From the NCBI GenBank assembly GCA_019242135.1, contig JAFAWC010000428.1, forward strand, positions 1 through 5,457: 5,457 nucleotides of DNA, read 5' to 3'. Within the stretch, counting starts at the first letter, position 1. The number at the start of each line of letters is the position of its first letter. The DNA is from Mycobacteriaceae bacterium. Lineage in GTDB: Bacteria > Actinomycetota > Actinomycetes > Mycobacteriales > Mycobacteriaceae. Positions 1-5,457 of the stretch are shown here, one piece after another. Both the position numbers and the translations under genes were made by a program. The notes beneath the pieces are model-generated. The model made no database searches. It was given only the letters and a program-made list of their open reading frames with translations, and was not told the origin of the DNA.

Positions 1-526
1 CGAATCTGGCGGTGCGCAGAGCTTGTGGCCAGTCGTGGCGCAGATCGACGGGCACCGCGACGCGTGCGCATGCCGGTAGCTCATCGCGTGCCTGCAGGGT
101 GGTGGACTTGAACTCCAGCACGGCTGCCTGGTCAATTTCGTAGACCGTCGTGCCGTTGGGCCAGGGCAACCGCCAGGCGCGGGAATCAAGGCCGGCGGCG
201 GCGATGACCACCTGCCGGATGCCCGCATCTGTCGCGGCCAGGAAGAACTCGTCGAAAAGCGCTGTCCGGCAAGCCATGTAATGAATCATCAACTGACGAC
301 GGTTGCGCGCCTCCCGGCCGACCTCGGAGTCGTCTGTGGGATCGTCGGCTTTGGAGAATTCGGTCCAGGGACCCTCGCCCGCCGCGTCGAGAAACTGTTG
401 GGCGAACCGATCGCGGATCAGCGGGTCGGGCCGCGCGGTCTCCGCGGCCCGGGCGGCAGCGACACCCAGTGCGGTCCTGCCGACGCTCTGCGTGATGTCC
501 CACGAGTCGTCGTCGGTCCTGGGCAC
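1..526 (-). CDS. Class I SAM-dependent methyltransferase, TIGR00027 / mycobacterial type (partial, C-terminus outside window)
   Basis: The frame is open for 175 codons from a GTG start at 526 to the left window edge, so the C-terminal part is missing. Family members are typically about 300 residues. The start is set by an AGGAG ribosome site at 536-540, 9 bases upstream, and by the typical N-terminus ([20 protein letters not shown]). Landmarks are the SAM-binding glycine motif [15 protein letters not shown] at residues 106-120, the acidic strand-2 end YEIDQ at 129-133 that should hold the SAM ribose, the following VLEFK, and VPVDLRHDW at 158-166. This is the pattern of the TIGR00027 'putative S-adenosyl-L-methionine-dependent methyltransferase' family, present in many copies in mycobacteria (for example Rv0281, Rv0725c, Rv3767c) and distantly related to leucine carboxyl methyltransferases. 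The substrate is unknown for most members; lipid or secondary-metabolite methylation is only an inference. It lies about 154 bases downstream of the SDR-UbiA unit and has its own ribosome site, so it is probably transcribed separately. Confidence 0.93.
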   Translation of the reverse strand, partial: MPRTDDDSWDITQSVGRTALGVAAARAAETARPDPLIRDRFAQQFLDAAGEGPWTEFSKADDPTDDSEVGREARNRRQLMIHYMACRTALFDEFFLAATDAGIRQVVIAAAGLDSRAWRLPWPNGTTVYEIDQAAVLEFKSTTLQARDELPACARVAVPVDLRHDWPQALRTARF

Positions 527-618
527 TTGGGGTGGCTCCTGTCGCTTCGGTCCGTGGGTGACGGTCGGGGCCGTCGAACCGGGGTTGGGCCCGTCGGGCC
601 GGGAGTGGGGGCCGCCAA

Positions 619-667
619 ACGTACGCTGTGGCGACGCTCGGCGGCGTGTCGTCGCCACAGCTTACGT
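619..667 (-). terminator. Long inverted repeat (18-base arms, one mismatch) just past the UbiA gene: candidate terminator
   Basis: The left arm ACGTACGCTGTGGCGACG (619-636) and right arm CGTCGCCACAGCTTACGT (650-667) pair along 18 positions, with one C/T mismatch at 624/662 and a 13-base loop. The repeat begins 13 bases after the stop codon of the minus-strand UbiA gene, where a terminator for the SDR-UbiA unit would be expected. Read on the minus strand, the stem is followed only by the short TTT of ACGTTTGG, so it lacks the classical U-tract. Many mycobacterial terminators are reported to be hairpins with little or no U-tract. The symmetry could also mark an operator for the methyltransferase gene, whose start lies about 90 bases further on. 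The inverted repeat is seen directly; its role is inferred. Confidence 0.5.
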
Positions 668-680
668 GTCGGCGAGCGGG

Positions 681-1691
681 TCAAACGACGCGCAATGTTG
701 CGCCGATCGCCAACCCGAGCACGAGCAGCGCGCCGGCCTGCCGGACATGCAGCCATGCCAGCGCCGCGTACCACAGTGGCCAGACCGGAAACTTCGCCGG
801 CGGCTCCGCCGGCGGCGGGCGCCGGAAATATGGCCATACCTTGACGAGACGCGGCAGGGCCAGCACGACCACAAGCGCCGGCCACGGTATCGCACCCACG
901 CCCACCGCCGCGGCGACCAGCGCGTAGAAGCCGACCATCATGGACAGCGTCACCGCCCGGGCGCGCCGTTCACCGAGGATCACCGGAACCGTTCGGATGC
1001 CCAGCGGCGCGTCGTAGGGAATCTTGTCGATGTGCTTGCCCATCAACACCGTTGTGCACAGCAGCCCGTACGGCAGTGACGCGACCAGCACCTGCCATCC
1101 GACCGATCCGACGGCGGAGTAGTAGGTTCCGCACACCATCAACGGGCCCCACACGACGAACACGTCGGGTTCGCCGAGGCCGTGCTTCTTCAGCCGCAGC
1201 GGCGGAGCGGTGTACGCGACGCTGAGCAGAAAGCCGGCCAGCGCGAACGCGAGCACCGGCCAACCGCGGGCCCACGTCAGCACGATTAGGATCGCCAGAT
1301 CGGCGACATTCACCGCGAGGATGACGGTGACCAGGGTTTGGCGGCTGACCAGCCCCGACAGAACAGGATGCGGCGCGTACAGCGCCCGGGGATAGGTCGC
1401 GCTGTCGGTGCCGACCTGCGTGTCGAACAAATCGTTCATCAGGTTGTTGGCGATGTGAGCCAGCACGATGCCCACCACCGCCAGCACCAGCCAGCGCCAG
1501 TCCAGACCGGGGCGGCCGACCGCCAGCAGCGCCGCGACCAAGCCGGCGAACAGCGTCATCGGCAGCACCGCGGCGCGCGTCACCACGATCCAGCGGGTGA
1601 CGGCGTCGACGGGACCATCCGGCGGCGGGTTGGTGGTTTGCAGCGCATACATCCACGAACTGAGCCGCGACCGCGACGTGACACCGGTCAT
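681..1691 (-). CDS. UbiA-family membrane prenyltransferase, MenA-like
   Basis: This 336-residue integral membrane protein belongs to the UbiA superfamily, which transfers a polyprenyl chain from its diphosphate to an acceptor inside the membrane. The first Asp-rich motif NDLFDTQVGTD (residues 86-96) has the NDxxDxxxGxD-like spacing of 1,4-dihydroxy-2-naphthoate prenyltransferases (MenA). The second is DKIPYD (222-227), followed by LGIRTVPVILG. YTAPPLRLKKHGLGEPDVFVVWGPL (160-184) matches the conserved loop between them. Hydrophobic helices recur through most of the chain (about 40-58, 67-84, 118-139, 145-160, 175-195, 200-216, 248-280, 305-330). A Pro-rich cytosolic loop (RRPPPAEPPAK, 290-300) is unusual. 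The ATG at 1691 follows the SDR stop by 23 bases; an in-frame GTG at 1697 is an alternative start, and a farther GTG at 1802 would overlap the SDR. In M. tuberculosis menA is Rv0534c in a different context, so this could be a paralogue acting on another acceptor; I therefore give no symbol. Confidence 0.88.
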   Translation of the reverse strand: MTGVTSRSRLSSWMYALQTTNPPPDGPVDAVTRWIVVTRAAVLPMTLFAGLVAALLAVGRPGLDWRWLVLAVVGIVLAHIANNLMNDLFDTQVGTDSATYPRALYAPHPVLSGLVSRQTLVTVILAVNVADLAILIVLTWARGWPVLAFALAGFLLSVAYTAPPLRLKKHGLGEPDVFVVWGPLMVCGTYYSAVGSVGWQVLVASLPYGLLCTTVLMGKHIDKIPYDAPLGIRTVPVILGERRARAVTLSMMVGFYALVAAAVGVGAIPWPALVVVLALPRLVKVWPYFRRPPPAEPPAKFPVWPLWYAALAWLHVRQAGALLVLGLAIGATLRVV

Positions 1692-1714
1692 GTTCACAGC
1701 GTAGGCCCGCCGGT

Positions 1715-2548
1715 TCAGCGATCCGCTGTCAATCCGGGCAGCGCCTTGCTGATCCGCCCGCGCACGAATTCGGGGCTCAGACCCTTCATCCGATCGATCC
1801 ACCGGATGCCGGCGGGCACGTACCAGTGCAGCTGAGAGTGGTGGTGATAGGCCCGCCAGGCCGTGTCGGCCACCGCCGCCGGCGGCATCAGTCGGAACAG
1901 GCCCTTCTTCGGAGCCATGGCGCGGACCTGGTCAATCGTCACCGGGGCACCGTCCCCGGAATGGTCAGGGGTGGTGGTGAGGATCGCGGTCTCGATCAAC
2001 CCGGGCAGCACGTCGGCGACCCGCACGCCGTGTCTTGCCCACTCGATGCTGAGCGCCTCCGTGAGCCCCTTGACCGCGTGCTTGGTCGCCGAATACACGG
2101 CGAGCCGCGGCATGCCGTAGGTGCCCGCCGAGGACGAGGTGGAGAACATCAGGCTTCCGGGTGCCCTTTTCAGGTAGGGCAGCGACAGGTAGGCGCCGGT
2201 CAGCACGGCGGTGAAATTGATCTCGACGACGCGCATAGCCTCGTCATAGGGGACGTCTTCGAACCAGCCCGACTGTCCGATGCCGGCGTTGTTCCACATC
2301 ATGTCCAGGCCGCCGCCCGGATTGCCCGCGCAGAAGTCGGCCAGCGCACTCTGTAACGCCGGCTTGTCGGTGACGTCGACGGCGCGCGTCCACAGCCGCT
2401 CGTCGCCGAGCTCGGTGCTCAGCGAATCGAGCCCATCGCTGTGGCGGTCCACGGCGCCGACGCGCCAGCCCTTCGTATGAAAAAGCCTCGCGCCCTCCCG
2501 TCCCATCCCGCTTGCCGCGCCAGTGATGAAGATCGACTTCGCCGACAT
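1715..2548 (-). CDS. Classical short-chain dehydrogenase/reductase (SDR)
   Basis: This 277-residue NAD(P)-dependent oxidoreductase has all the classical SDR marks: dinucleotide motif TGAASGMG (residues 9-16), DVT with Asp58, NNAG (86-89), the active-site Ser region STSSSAG (136-142), catalytic YSATK with Tyr152 and Lys156, and the PG turn (182-183). The acidic residue at the end of the second strand (GAVDR, Asp34) usually favours NAD(H) over NADP(H). After the core comes a C-terminal extension rich in aromatic and basic residues (about 230-277, with [23 protein letters not shown]). This might contact a membrane or a lipid substrate, which is inference. The ATG at 2548 is supported by a strong AGGGAGGA site at 2553-2560. 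It is the first gene of a minus-strand pair with the UbiA prenyltransferase 23 bases downstream and is divergent from the F420 oxidoreductase gene. The substrate cannot be deduced; a hydroxyl/keto step on an isoprenoid, fatty or steroid-like compound would suit the context. Confidence 0.93.
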   Translation of the reverse strand: MSAKSIFITGAASGMGREGARLFHTKGWRVGAVDRHSDGLDSLSTELGDERLWTRAVDVTDKPALQSALADFCAGNPGGGLDMMWNNAGIGQSGWFEDVPYDEAMRVVEINFTAVLTGAYLSLPYLKRAPGSLMFSTSSSAGTYGMPRLAVYSATKHAVKGLTEALSIEWARHGVRVADVLPGLIETAILTTTPDHSGDGAPVTIDQVRAMAPKKGLFRLMPPAAVADTAWRAYHHHSQLHWYVPAGIRWIDRMKGLSPEFVRGRISKALPGLTADR

Positions 2549-2624
2549 CAGGTCCTCCCTATTCGTCGCCGTTCACGGTAGATGTGGTGGGGTCAGAGCT
2601 TCTAGCTTCCACGGGAGAGTGCAG
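2549..2624. promoter_or_regulatory. Divergent intergenic region between the SDR and F420-oxidoreductase genes
   Basis: These 76 bases separate two divergently transcribed units and should contain both promoters. Ribosome sites are clear on each side: AGGGAGGA (2553-2560, minus) for the SDR and GGGAGA (2613-2618, plus) for the oxidoreductase. A TANNNT hexamer TACCGT on the minus strand (2575-2580) would give a leader of about 20 bases for the SDR, but no convincing -35 element accompanies it. On the plus strand TAGCTT (2603-2608) would place the start of transcription on top of the ribosome site, which is unlikely. No clear operator palindrome is visible. That promoters lie here follows from the gene layout; the exact elements are uncertain. 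Confidence 0.45.
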
Positions 2625-3047
2625 ATGGCCGAGATCGACGCCAGAGAACGGTTCGCGGCCGCCCCGGTGGCCTGCCTCGCCACCGTGTCACCTGCCGGCC
2701 AGCCCCACCTGGTGCCTATCGTGTTCGCGGTCGGCAACGACGCGGCCGGCGACGACGTCGTGTACACGGCCGTCGACACCAAGAGGAAGACGACCCACCG
2801 GCTCCGGCGGCTGGCCAACATCGAGGAGAACCCCCACGTCAGCCTGCTTGTCGACCACTATGACTCCGACTGGGAGCAACTGTGGTGGGTGCGGGCCGAC
2901 GGGATCGCTCGAATTCACGACCGCGGCGAGCCGATGGCGACGGGATACGACTTGCTGCGCCGCAAATATACACAGTACCAACGGGTTTCGCTGACGGGAC
3001 CGGTGATCGCCATCGCGGTCAGCCGGTGGTCTTCGTGGCAGGCCTGA
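2625..3047 (+). CDS. PPOX-class F420-dependent oxidoreductase, Rv0121-like
   Basis: This 140-residue protein has the split beta-barrel fold of the pyridoxamine-5'-phosphate-oxidase-like flavin/deazaflavin oxidoreductases. The order is typical: an N-terminal helix ([12 protein letters not shown]), strand [20 protein letters not shown] (residues 17-36), [36 protein letters not shown] (45-80), then [16 protein letters not shown] (82-97) and a C-terminal strand [15 protein letters not shown]. The segments [17 protein letters not shown] and [15 protein letters not shown] are those I associate with the family named after M. tuberculosis Rv0121c (TIGR03668, 'PPOX class probable F420-dependent enzyme'). 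Members are expected to bind coenzyme F420 and reduce unknown substrates in the cytosol. The ATG at 2625 lies 6 bases past GGGAGA (2613-2618); an in-frame GTG at 2619 touches that site and is unlikely. It is the first gene of a plus-strand unit, with the next gene 28 bases downstream. Confidence 0.9.
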   Translation: MAEIDARERFAAAPVACLATVSPAGQPHLVPIVFAVGNDAAGDDVVYTAVDTKRKTTHRLRRLANIEENPHVSLLVDHYDSDWEQLWWVRADGIARIHDRGEPMATGYDLLRRKYTQYQRVSLTGPVIAIAVSRWSSWQA

Positions 3048-3054
3048 TCGGGTT

Positions 3055-3060
3055 TATCCT
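3055..3060 (+). promoter_or_regulatory. Possible -10 element (TATCCT) ahead of the 101-residue gene
   Basis: TATCCT fits the TANNNT pattern of mycobacterial SigA-type -10 boxes and lies 15 bases before the ATG at 3076, which would give a leader of roughly ten bases. A poor -35 match, TTCGTG at 3032-3037, sits 17 bases upstream inside the end of the preceding gene. If real, it would let the last two genes of the unit be expressed independently of the oxidoreductase. The evidence is one hexamer and its position. Confidence 0.25.
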
Positions 3061-3075
3061 GGACCGACAGGCGTC

Positions 3076-3381
3076 ATGGACCGTGAACAGCTCTTTGCCT
3101 CGATCGTGGCGGCGCGCCCCGGTCGCGATGACCTCCTGTACCTAGAGCGGCGGGGCGAGGCCTACCAATGGCGCCGGGTGCCTGCAGGCAACGCGATCAT
3201 CGACCTGCCGGCATCCGATGGACCGGACGTGTGGATGTCGTTTTCTGCGGCCTGGCCCGTCGAGAATCCGGCGCGGATGCGCGAATTCTTCGATGATGTA
3301 CTCGCCGAATTGGAGTCGATGGCCGACACCGCCGACCGGTGCCGGTGGCCGATCGACGAACCGTGGCCGCACTTCCACTGA
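3076..3381 (+). CDS. Small acidic protein of unknown function, paired with the nuclease-like gene
   Basis: I do not recognise this 101-residue protein. The reading frame looks real: it fills the space between two confident genes without overlap and its composition is that of a soluble globular protein. The N-terminal half (DDLLYLERRGEAYQWRRVPAGNAIIDLP, residues 18-45) reads as a small beta-sheet. DVWMSFSAAWP (51-61) is rich in aromatic residues. A following amphipathic, strongly acidic helix (NPARMREFFDDVLAELESMADTADR, 64-88) leads to a Trp/Pro tail (CRWPIDEPWPHFH). There is no signal peptide, membrane segment or recognisable catalytic motif. The ATG at 3076 has only a weak AGG upstream. The gene starts 28 bases after the oxidoreductase and ends 8 bases before the GTG of the nuclease-like gene, so it is probably co-translated with the latter and may be a partner or regulator of it. 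That link rests on proximity only. Confidence 0.72.
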   Translation: MDREQLFASIVAARPGRDDLLYLERRGEAYQWRRVPAGNAIIDLPASDGPDVWMSFSAAWPVENPARMREFFDDVLAELESMADTADRCRWPIDEPWPHFH

Positions 3382-3389
3382 CAGCGACC

Positions 3390-4448
3390 GTGAAGTATCG
3401 AATCACCCCGGACGAGCGCGCGAGCTTCAAACGCTGCCGCCGGCAATGGGATTTCGCTTCACCGCACCGGCGCGACCTCCAACCCGTTGCCCGCGCTCAG
3501 CGTTCGGTGGCTGCTGCGGTGACCGAGGCGTTGGCCGTCTACTACTATCCGGGCACCTGGGACTGGCCCCACGAGCTGACCCAGTCGCTGGTGCAAAAGG
3601 CGCTCGAACGGTCGCTCGGCGACGATGCGGCCCCGGACGCGCTCGCGTCGGCCACCGCGATTCTGACGTGTTATGACGCGTGGGCGCGGACTGCGGACGA
3701 CTTCGCGCCGATCCGAATCGAGCACGACGTCAGCGGACTGGTGCCCGACCCGAGTGAACCTGCGCGCGGCCTGACGACGGCCGACGGGCTGCCCGTCATC
3801 TACAGCGCCCGCGTCGAGCTGCTGGCGATCGACGCGGCCGACGAGTACTGGATGATCCGGCACCAGCTCGTCGACGACTGGCAGGACATCGACGCGCTGC
3901 TGCGCGACGAGCAAGCGGTCGCGGCGTGCTGGGCGTGGGAGCAGGACTACATGGGCATGGACATCGCCGGCACCATCCACAACGAGATCCGCATCGGCGG
4001 TTCCCTCGAGCTGCCAGGCGGGACCGACCTTTCGAACCGGGTGGCCCAGAACGAGCCCAGCGGCGGCGGTAGATCGATTCCGCAGCACAGGCGGATCTAC
4101 GCGCGAGCGGCAGAAACCCACACCGGCAAGCGGGTCGAGCAGCGCACGGCCGGATTGCTGCGCCGCACACGGATACGGCGGGGTCGCGAGGAGATCGCCT
4201 CGGTCGGTGCGCAACTCGGGGTCGAGGCACTCGCGATGCTCAACCAGCCCGCTATCTACCCAACGCCCGCCGCGCACTGTGGTTCCTGCGAGTTCGGCGC
4301 ACCCTGTCTGGCCATGATGGCGGGACACGACGCAGAAACGTTGCTGACCAACGGCTTTCGCCGAAGCCCCAGCGAATTGGAGGAAAAACCCCGACTCGGC
4401 CAGGCAACGTGGGGTTTCGGCAGGGGCGCCGCGCCGCCTCAGTGGTGA
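3390..4448 (+). CDS. RecB/Cas4/AddB-like Fe-S protein of the PD-(D/E)XK fold, catalytic residues apparently degenerate
   Basis: This is a 352-residue soluble protein from the GTG at 3390. An in-frame GTG at 3339 would add 17 residues but overlap the previous gene by 43 bases. Near the N-terminus FKRCRRQWDF (Cys16) resembles the 'CPRxyxy' entry of Fe-S nucleases. Near the C-terminus HCGSCEFGAPCLAM carries Cys297, Cys300 and Cys306 in CX2CX5C spacing. One Cys early and CX2CX5C late is the 4Fe-4S arrangement of AddB- and Cas4-type nucleases. The middle has the RecB-like succession IRIEHDVSGLV, VIYSARVELLAID and YWMIRHQLVDDW (from about residue 153), then CWAWEQDYMGMDIAGTIHNEIRI. The usual motif-II Asp appears as Glu143, and the expected D/E-x-K reads R157-H-Q159, so nuclease activity is doubtful. 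A basic stretch LLRRTRIRR (about 256-264) could contact nucleic acid. The 3' end overlaps the opposing SRPBCC gene by 10 bases. The family assignment is inferred from motifs and spacing. Confidence 0.72.
   Translation: MKYRITPDERASFKRCRRQWDFASPHRRDLQPVARAQRSVAAAVTEALAVYYYPGTWDWPHELTQSLVQKALERSLGDDAAPDALASATAILTCYDAWARTADDFAPIRIEHDVSGLVPDPSEPARGLTTADGLPVIYSARVELLAIDAADEYWMIRHQLVDDWQDIDALLRDEQAVAACWAWEQDYMGMDIAGTIHNEIRIGGSLELPGGTDLSNRVAQNEPSGGGRSIPQHRRIYARAAETHTGKRVEQRTAGLLRRTRIRRGREEIASVGAQLGVEALAMLNQPAIYPTPAAHCGSCEFGAPCLAMMAGHDAETLLTNGFRRSPSELEEKPRLGQATWGFGRGAAPPQW
4386..4417 (-). terminator. Candidate terminator for the PAP2-SRPBCC unit, embedded in the opposing gene
   Basis: AAACCCC (4386-4392) and GGGGTTT (4411-4417) form a 7-base inverted repeat with an 18-base loop. 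On the minus strand the right-hand arm runs straight into five T residues (GGGGTTTTT), which resembles an intrinsic terminator. It lies 21 bases past the SRPBCC stop codon, inside the last codons of the convergent nuclease-like gene. The stem is short and its outer pairs are A-T, so the support is modest; the arms may simply reflect coding sequence. Confidence 0.35.
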
Positions 4449-4924
4449 CCGGCGCGCATCAGCAGCCGCTGCAGCTCTTCGAGCGCCTGGCGTGCGTAAC
4501 CGCGCCACAGCCACCCGAACACCGGCAGCAGCGGGGCGCCCAGGCGCGATCGGGGATGGATCGTCCATCGCCAGGTGACCGTCGTGGCCGCACCGGTGGG
4601 CTCGAACAGCCATTCACCGTCGACGCGGCTGACCAACGGCGACAGCGGACCGGTGACCTCCGAGAGGAGGTAGCCGAACGCGTGCGGGGCGTCGAGATGC
4701 GTCAGTTCCTCACGCATGCTGCCGCCACCGGTCAGTCGCACGGTGCGCGACTGACCGACCGCGTCCCAGCTGCCGGTCTGGTCGTCGACCCTGCTGATCG
4801 GGGGAATGGGGCCGTACCAGCGCCGAAACAACGTCGGCAGCGGCGTCGGCAACGTCTTGTCGAAGGCCTGCTGCACATCGACGGGAATCTGGCGAGACTG
4901 CTCGACTGTCAGAGGGGAAGGCAT
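4439..4924 (-). CDS. SRPBCC (START/Bet v 1-like) family protein
   Basis: This 161-residue soluble protein looks like a SRPBCC-fold, polyketide-cyclase/START-like domain that binds hydrophobic ligands in a cavity. It shows the usual succession: a first strand leading into a helix (SRQIPVDVQQAFDKTLPTPLPTLF, residues 10-33), a run of beta strands (GSWDAVGQSRTVRLTGGGSMREELTHLD, 51-78; HAFGYLLSEVTGPLSPLVSRVDGEWLFEPTGAATTVTWRWTIHPR, 81-125), and a long C-terminal helix (LPVFGWLWRGYARQALEELQRLLMRAG, 133-159). No catalytic motif is obvious, as is common in this fold. The ATG at 4924 lies 26 bases after the PAP2 stop codon and has no recognisable Shine-Dalgarno site, so translation may depend on coupling to the upstream gene. 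Its position behind a membrane lipid phosphatase-like gene fits a role in lipid binding or transfer, which is inference. The 3' end overlaps the convergent nuclease-like gene by 10 bases. Confidence 0.83.
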   Translation of the reverse strand: MPSPLTVEQSRQIPVDVQQAFDKTLPTPLPTLFRRWYGPIPPISRVDDQTGSWDAVGQSRTVRLTGGGSMREELTHLDAPHAFGYLLSEVTGPLSPLVSRVDGEWLFEPTGAATTVTWRWTIHPRSRLGAPLLPVFGWLWRGYARQALEELQRLLMRAGHH

Positions 4925-4950
4925 GTCGCGAGCGTACTGCGGGCGCGACG

Positions 4951-5457
4951 CTAAGCCGCGCTCTGTCCGGCGGGCTCAAGCTCGCGGCTTTCGTCGATCG
5001 CCATGGGCTCAGACGGCGTGGAACGGCGGCCGGACTCGAAACGGGCGACAGCGGCGAGCACGACACCCGCCAGTGTCCAGCCCAGCAGGATGTCGATGAC
5101 ATAGTGCTCGGCCGAATACACCAGCGTGAACGCCATCATCAGCACGTACCCGGCCAGCAGCGGGCGCCACCTGCGCCGGACCCGACGCCACAGGAACGCT
5201 GCGACCATCGCGGCGAGCGCGGCATGAAGCGACGGGATCGCGGCGACCATGTTCACGCTGACCTGCCCCGAGTCGACCAAGTCCCGAGCAACGTGCAAAT
5301 GCAGCGTCTCCCAGCCGCGCGTGGAGATCCGCTCCACAAAATCGTTGGCGCCGGGTTGGGCGAATTGCATCGAACCCAGCAGACCGCCGGGCACGCCGTC
5401 GGGATTGCCGAACATGCACGCCGGATATGACGGACCACCCACGACGTCGGCTGACGT
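4951..5457 (-). CDS. AUR1/PAP2-type membrane phosphatase or phosphotransferase (partial, N-terminus outside window)
   Basis: The last 168 residues are present; the frame is open to the right window edge, so the start and the first membrane helices are missing. The GTG at 5442 is only an internal candidate. Two catalytic motifs identify the PAP2 superfamily: IPSLHAA (codons near 5227-5247), matching the PSxH block, and SAEHYVIDILLG (near 5077-5112), matching the HxxxD block whose His is the phosphoryl acceptor. PSLH plus HYxxD is the form seen in the AUR1/inositol-phosphorylceramide-synthase-like branch rather than classical PSGH phosphatases. Hydrophobic helices surround the motifs (NMVAAIPSLHAALAAMVAAFLW; PLLAGYVLMMAFTLVY; DILLGWTLAGVVLAAVA), with a basic linker RRVRRRWR between the first two. 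A hydrophilic 30-residue tail follows. Such enzymes remove or transfer phosphate or phospho-headgroups on lipids at the outer membrane face. In mycobacteria these could include polyprenyl or inositol phospholipids, but the substrate is unknown. It probably shares a transcript with the SRPBCC gene 26 bases downstream. Confidence 0.88.
   Translation of the reverse strand, partial: TSADVVGGPSYPACMFGNPDGVPGGLLGSMQFAQPGANDFVERISTRGWETLHLHVARDLVDSGQVSVNMVAAIPSLHAALAAMVAAFLWRRVRRRWRPLLAGYVLMMAFTLVYSAEHYVIDILLGWTLAGVVLAAVARFESGRRSTPSEPMAIDESRELEPAGQSAA

Noticed and set aside
619..667. Inverted repeat as the end of an insertion sequence or as an attachment site
   Set aside because: The two arms face each other with only a 13-base loop, and no transposase, integrase or target duplication is visible nearby.
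418..885. Minus-strand open frame of 155 codons overlapping the methyltransferase start and UbiA end
   Set aside because: Out of frame with both confident genes on the same strand, with Arg/Pro/Ala-rich composition and no motif.
303..1079. Plus-strand open frame of 258 codons across the methyltransferase start, the gap and the UbiA 3' end
   Set aside because: Low-complexity Arg/Pro/Ser/Gln-rich translation, opposed to two genes with clear family motifs and spanning the inverted repeat; a shadow of the real genes.
681..1802. Longer version of the UbiA protein starting at the GTG at 1802
   Set aside because: The extra 37 residues would overlap the end of the SDR gene by 88 bases and read as non-conserved charged sequence. 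The ATG at 1691 (or GTG at 1697) fits the 23-base gap.
2523..2624. N-terminal extension of the F420 oxidoreductase from 2523
   Set aside because: It would run through the divergent promoter region and into the SDR start. The ATG at 2625 has a well-placed GGGAGA site and matches the family's usual N-terminus.
3390..4448. CRISPR-associated Cas4 as the identity of the nuclease-like gene
   Set aside because: Only the cysteine spacing is shared. There is no repeat array or other cas gene in the window, and the catalytic residues appear altered.
3459..4613. Minus-strand open frame of 384 codons opposite the nuclease-like gene
   Set aside because: It is rich in Arg, Pro, Gly and Ala without any family motif, has no ribosome site and covers two confident genes. 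Long antisense frames are common in GC-rich DNA.

Overview
This is a GC-rich, tightly packed window. It most probably comes from a Mycobacterium or Mycolicibacterium, or a close mycolate-bearing relative. That rests on a methyltransferase of the expanded mycobacterial TIGR00027 family, a PPOX-fold F420-dependent oxidoreductase of the Rv0121 type, frequent GTG starts and the base composition. No rRNA, tRNA, CRISPR array, insertion sequence or phage gene is visible. No stretch over 300 bases lacks a gene; the longest gap is about 154 bases.

Layout. (1) Positions 1-526, minus: the N-terminal half of a SAM-dependent methyltransferase, cut by the window edge. (2) Positions 527-680: a gap holding a strong 18-bp-arm inverted repeat, 13 bases past the stop of the next minus-strand gene and probably its terminator. 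(3) Positions 681-2548, minus: a two-gene unit. A classical short-chain dehydrogenase comes first and a UbiA-type membrane prenyltransferase with MenA-like Asp motif spacing follows 23 bases later. (4) Positions 2549-2624: a 76-base divergent promoter region. (5) Positions 2625-4448, plus: a three-gene unit of F420/PPOX oxidoreductase, an unrecognised 101-residue acidic protein, and a 352-residue RecB/Cas4/AddB-like protein. The last keeps the C...CX2CX5C iron-sulfur cysteine pattern but seems to lack the usual PD-(D/E)XK catalytic residues. (6) Positions 4439-5457, minus: a two-gene unit read inward from the right edge, an AUR1/PAP2-type membrane lipid phosphatase or phosphotransferase (5' end missing) followed by an SRPBCC lipid-binding-fold protein. 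Its last gene overlaps the nuclease-like gene tail-to-tail by 10 bases.

How the genes may work together. The SDR-UbiA pair suggests redox and prenylation steps on an isoprenoid quinone or another prenylated lipid. The PAP2-SRPBCC pair also points to lipid handling at the membrane. The most unusual element is the 101-residue protein plus the Fe-S nuclease-like protein, separated by 8 bases. Their joint function cannot be read from the sequence. Functional links between the units are inference from proximity only.
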